Position numbers and translations under genes: made by a program
In this document: positions 63,405 to 64,000 of the stretch, piece by piece
Layout of the letters: every line of letters begins with the position of its first letter
Numbering within the stretch: the stretch's first letter is position 1
Assembly (NCBI GenBank): GCA_006226595.1
Contig: SBGP01000081.1
Coordinates: 1 to 64,000 of the forward strand
Source: Deltaproteobacteria bacterium
GTDB lineage: Bacteria; Myxococcota_A; UBA796; GCA-2862545
Reading direction: 5' to 3'
DNA: 64,000 bases
The notes under the pieces: generated by a model
The model's input: only the letters and a program-made list of their open reading frames with translations
Databases searched by the model: none
What the model was told of the DNA's origin: nothing

Positions 63405-64000
63405 TCAGTGCCCGGCCTTGTCGCCCCACAGCTGCTCGAGCCGCGCATCGCGCCCGCAGCCCTTGCGGTAGCTGTAGTAGCGCTCAGGGCTCTTCTTGTA
63501 GAAGTCCTGGTGGTAGTCCTCGGCGAGCCAGAACGTGGCCGCGGGCCGGATGTCGGTGACGATGTCGGCCTTCAGCGTCTTGCCCGCCTGCTTCTTCGTC
63601 TTCTCCGCGAGCTTCTGCTCTTCCTCGCTGCCGTAGAACACGGCGGTCGTGTACTGGTGGCCCTTGTCGCAGAACTGGCCGTTGTCCTGGGTCGGGTCGA
63701 TGTTGTGCCAGAACACGTCGAGGAGCTGCTCGTAGGTGACCACCGCGGGGTCGTACACGACGCGGATGGCCTCGAGGTGCTTGGTGCGGTGCATCGACAC
63801 CATCTCGTAGGTCGGCCCCTCGATCTCGCCGCCGGTGTACCCGCTCTCCACGGAGTCCACGCCCTCCACCCGCTCGAACGGTGTCTCCATGCACCAGAAA
63901 CAACCGCCGGCGAACACCGCCTCCTTGCGGCCTTCGGGGACGGGAGCGGCCGCGGGCTGACCCTTGCGGACGGCGGCGGGAGCGTCCGTGGGCGGCTTCG
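63405..64000 (-). CDS. msrA: Peptide methionine sulfoxide reductase MsrA, exported form (5' end outside window)
   Basis: At least 198 residues; the frame is open to the window edge. Catalytic motif GGCFWCMETPFERVEGV (bases 63868-63911 region), followed by SGYTGGEIEGPTYEMV and HLEAIRVVYDP. WHNIDPTQDNGQFCDKGHQY completes the MsrA fold. C-terminal SYRKGCGRD carries a resolving-cysteine candidate. It reduces methionine-S-sulfoxide in proteins. The N-terminal extension inside the window is Pro/Ala-rich (GQPAAAPVPEGRKE), as in secreted MsrA after a signal peptide. An internal GTG at 63917 is not the real start because it lies within the catalytic region. Confidence 0.93.
   Translation of the reverse strand, partial: KPPTDAPAAVRKGQPAAAPVPEGRKEAVFAGGCFWCMETPFERVEGVDSVESGYTGGEIEGPTYEMVSMHRTKHLEAIRVVYDPAVVTYEQLLDVFWHNIDPTQDNGQFCDKGHQYTTAVFYGSEEEQKLAEKTKKQAGKTLKADIVTDIRPAATFWLAEDYHQDFYKKSPERYYSYRKGCGRDARLEQLWGDKAGH

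Overview
The window is GC-rich throughout (about 70% by eye). It carries many small lipoproteins with Asp/Thr/Ala linkers, hybrid Ser/Thr kinases, a sigma-54-activator relative, a metzincin and a CAP-domain lipoprotein. This set is most consistent with a Myxococcota-type (former Deltaproteobacteria) Gram-negative chromosome; that assignment is inference. I see no rRNA, tRNA, CRISPR array, transposase, integrase or phage gene. Coding density is very high and many genes overlap as ATGA or GTGA.

Layout. 1-15 kb: surface and lipoprotein genes (metzincin, CAP protein, serine hydrolase), a truncated haemoglobin, and a di-iron ODP protein divergent from a degenerate PAS/AAA/Fis regulator. The same stretch has a 2OG oxygenase, nucleotide-pool enzymes (dCTP deaminase, MazG-like) and an SGNH/MBOAT acyl-transfer pair. 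15.3-21.2 kb: a six-gene operon of GbsR-like regulator, LolA-like protein, outer-membrane protein, two FtsX/LolE-type permeases and a LolD-type ATPase, with a promoter and tandem operator visible upstream. 21.2-30 kb: an exported agmatine/peptidylarginine deiminase-family protein, an unknown 484-residue protein, membrane proteins, an SDR and an acetyl-CoA hydrolase/CoA-transferase. 30-36 kb: lipoproteins, one gene broken by two nonsense codons, and a beta-helix/dihaem-cytochrome pair.

36-41.5 kb: an AIR-synthase-like gene converges on a four-gene minus-strand operon whose members all transfer phosphate or nucleotidyl groups. That operon is a phytol/polyprenol-kinase plus DUF92 fusion, a diacylglycerol-kinase-like enzyme, a nucleotidyltransferase and a thymidylate-kinase-like P-loop enzyme, all coupled by 4-bp overlaps. 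It is the best candidate here for an undescribed pathway. 42-46.6 kb: DEAD-box helicase, an SRPBCC gene plus LysR regulator with a well-placed LysR box, and a von Willebrand-like lipoprotein.

46.6-53.3 kb: a complete branched-chain amino-acid operon in the order ilvD-ilvC-ilvG-ilvM-ilvE-ilvA, with a structured leader in front and a clear intrinsic terminator behind. 53.3-63.2 kb: three large signalling proteins. One fuses SRPBCC, DUF5939, a degenerate nucleotidyl cyclase and a kinase; two adjacent proteins join a kinase, an NTPase and TPRs. The window ends inside an exported MsrA.
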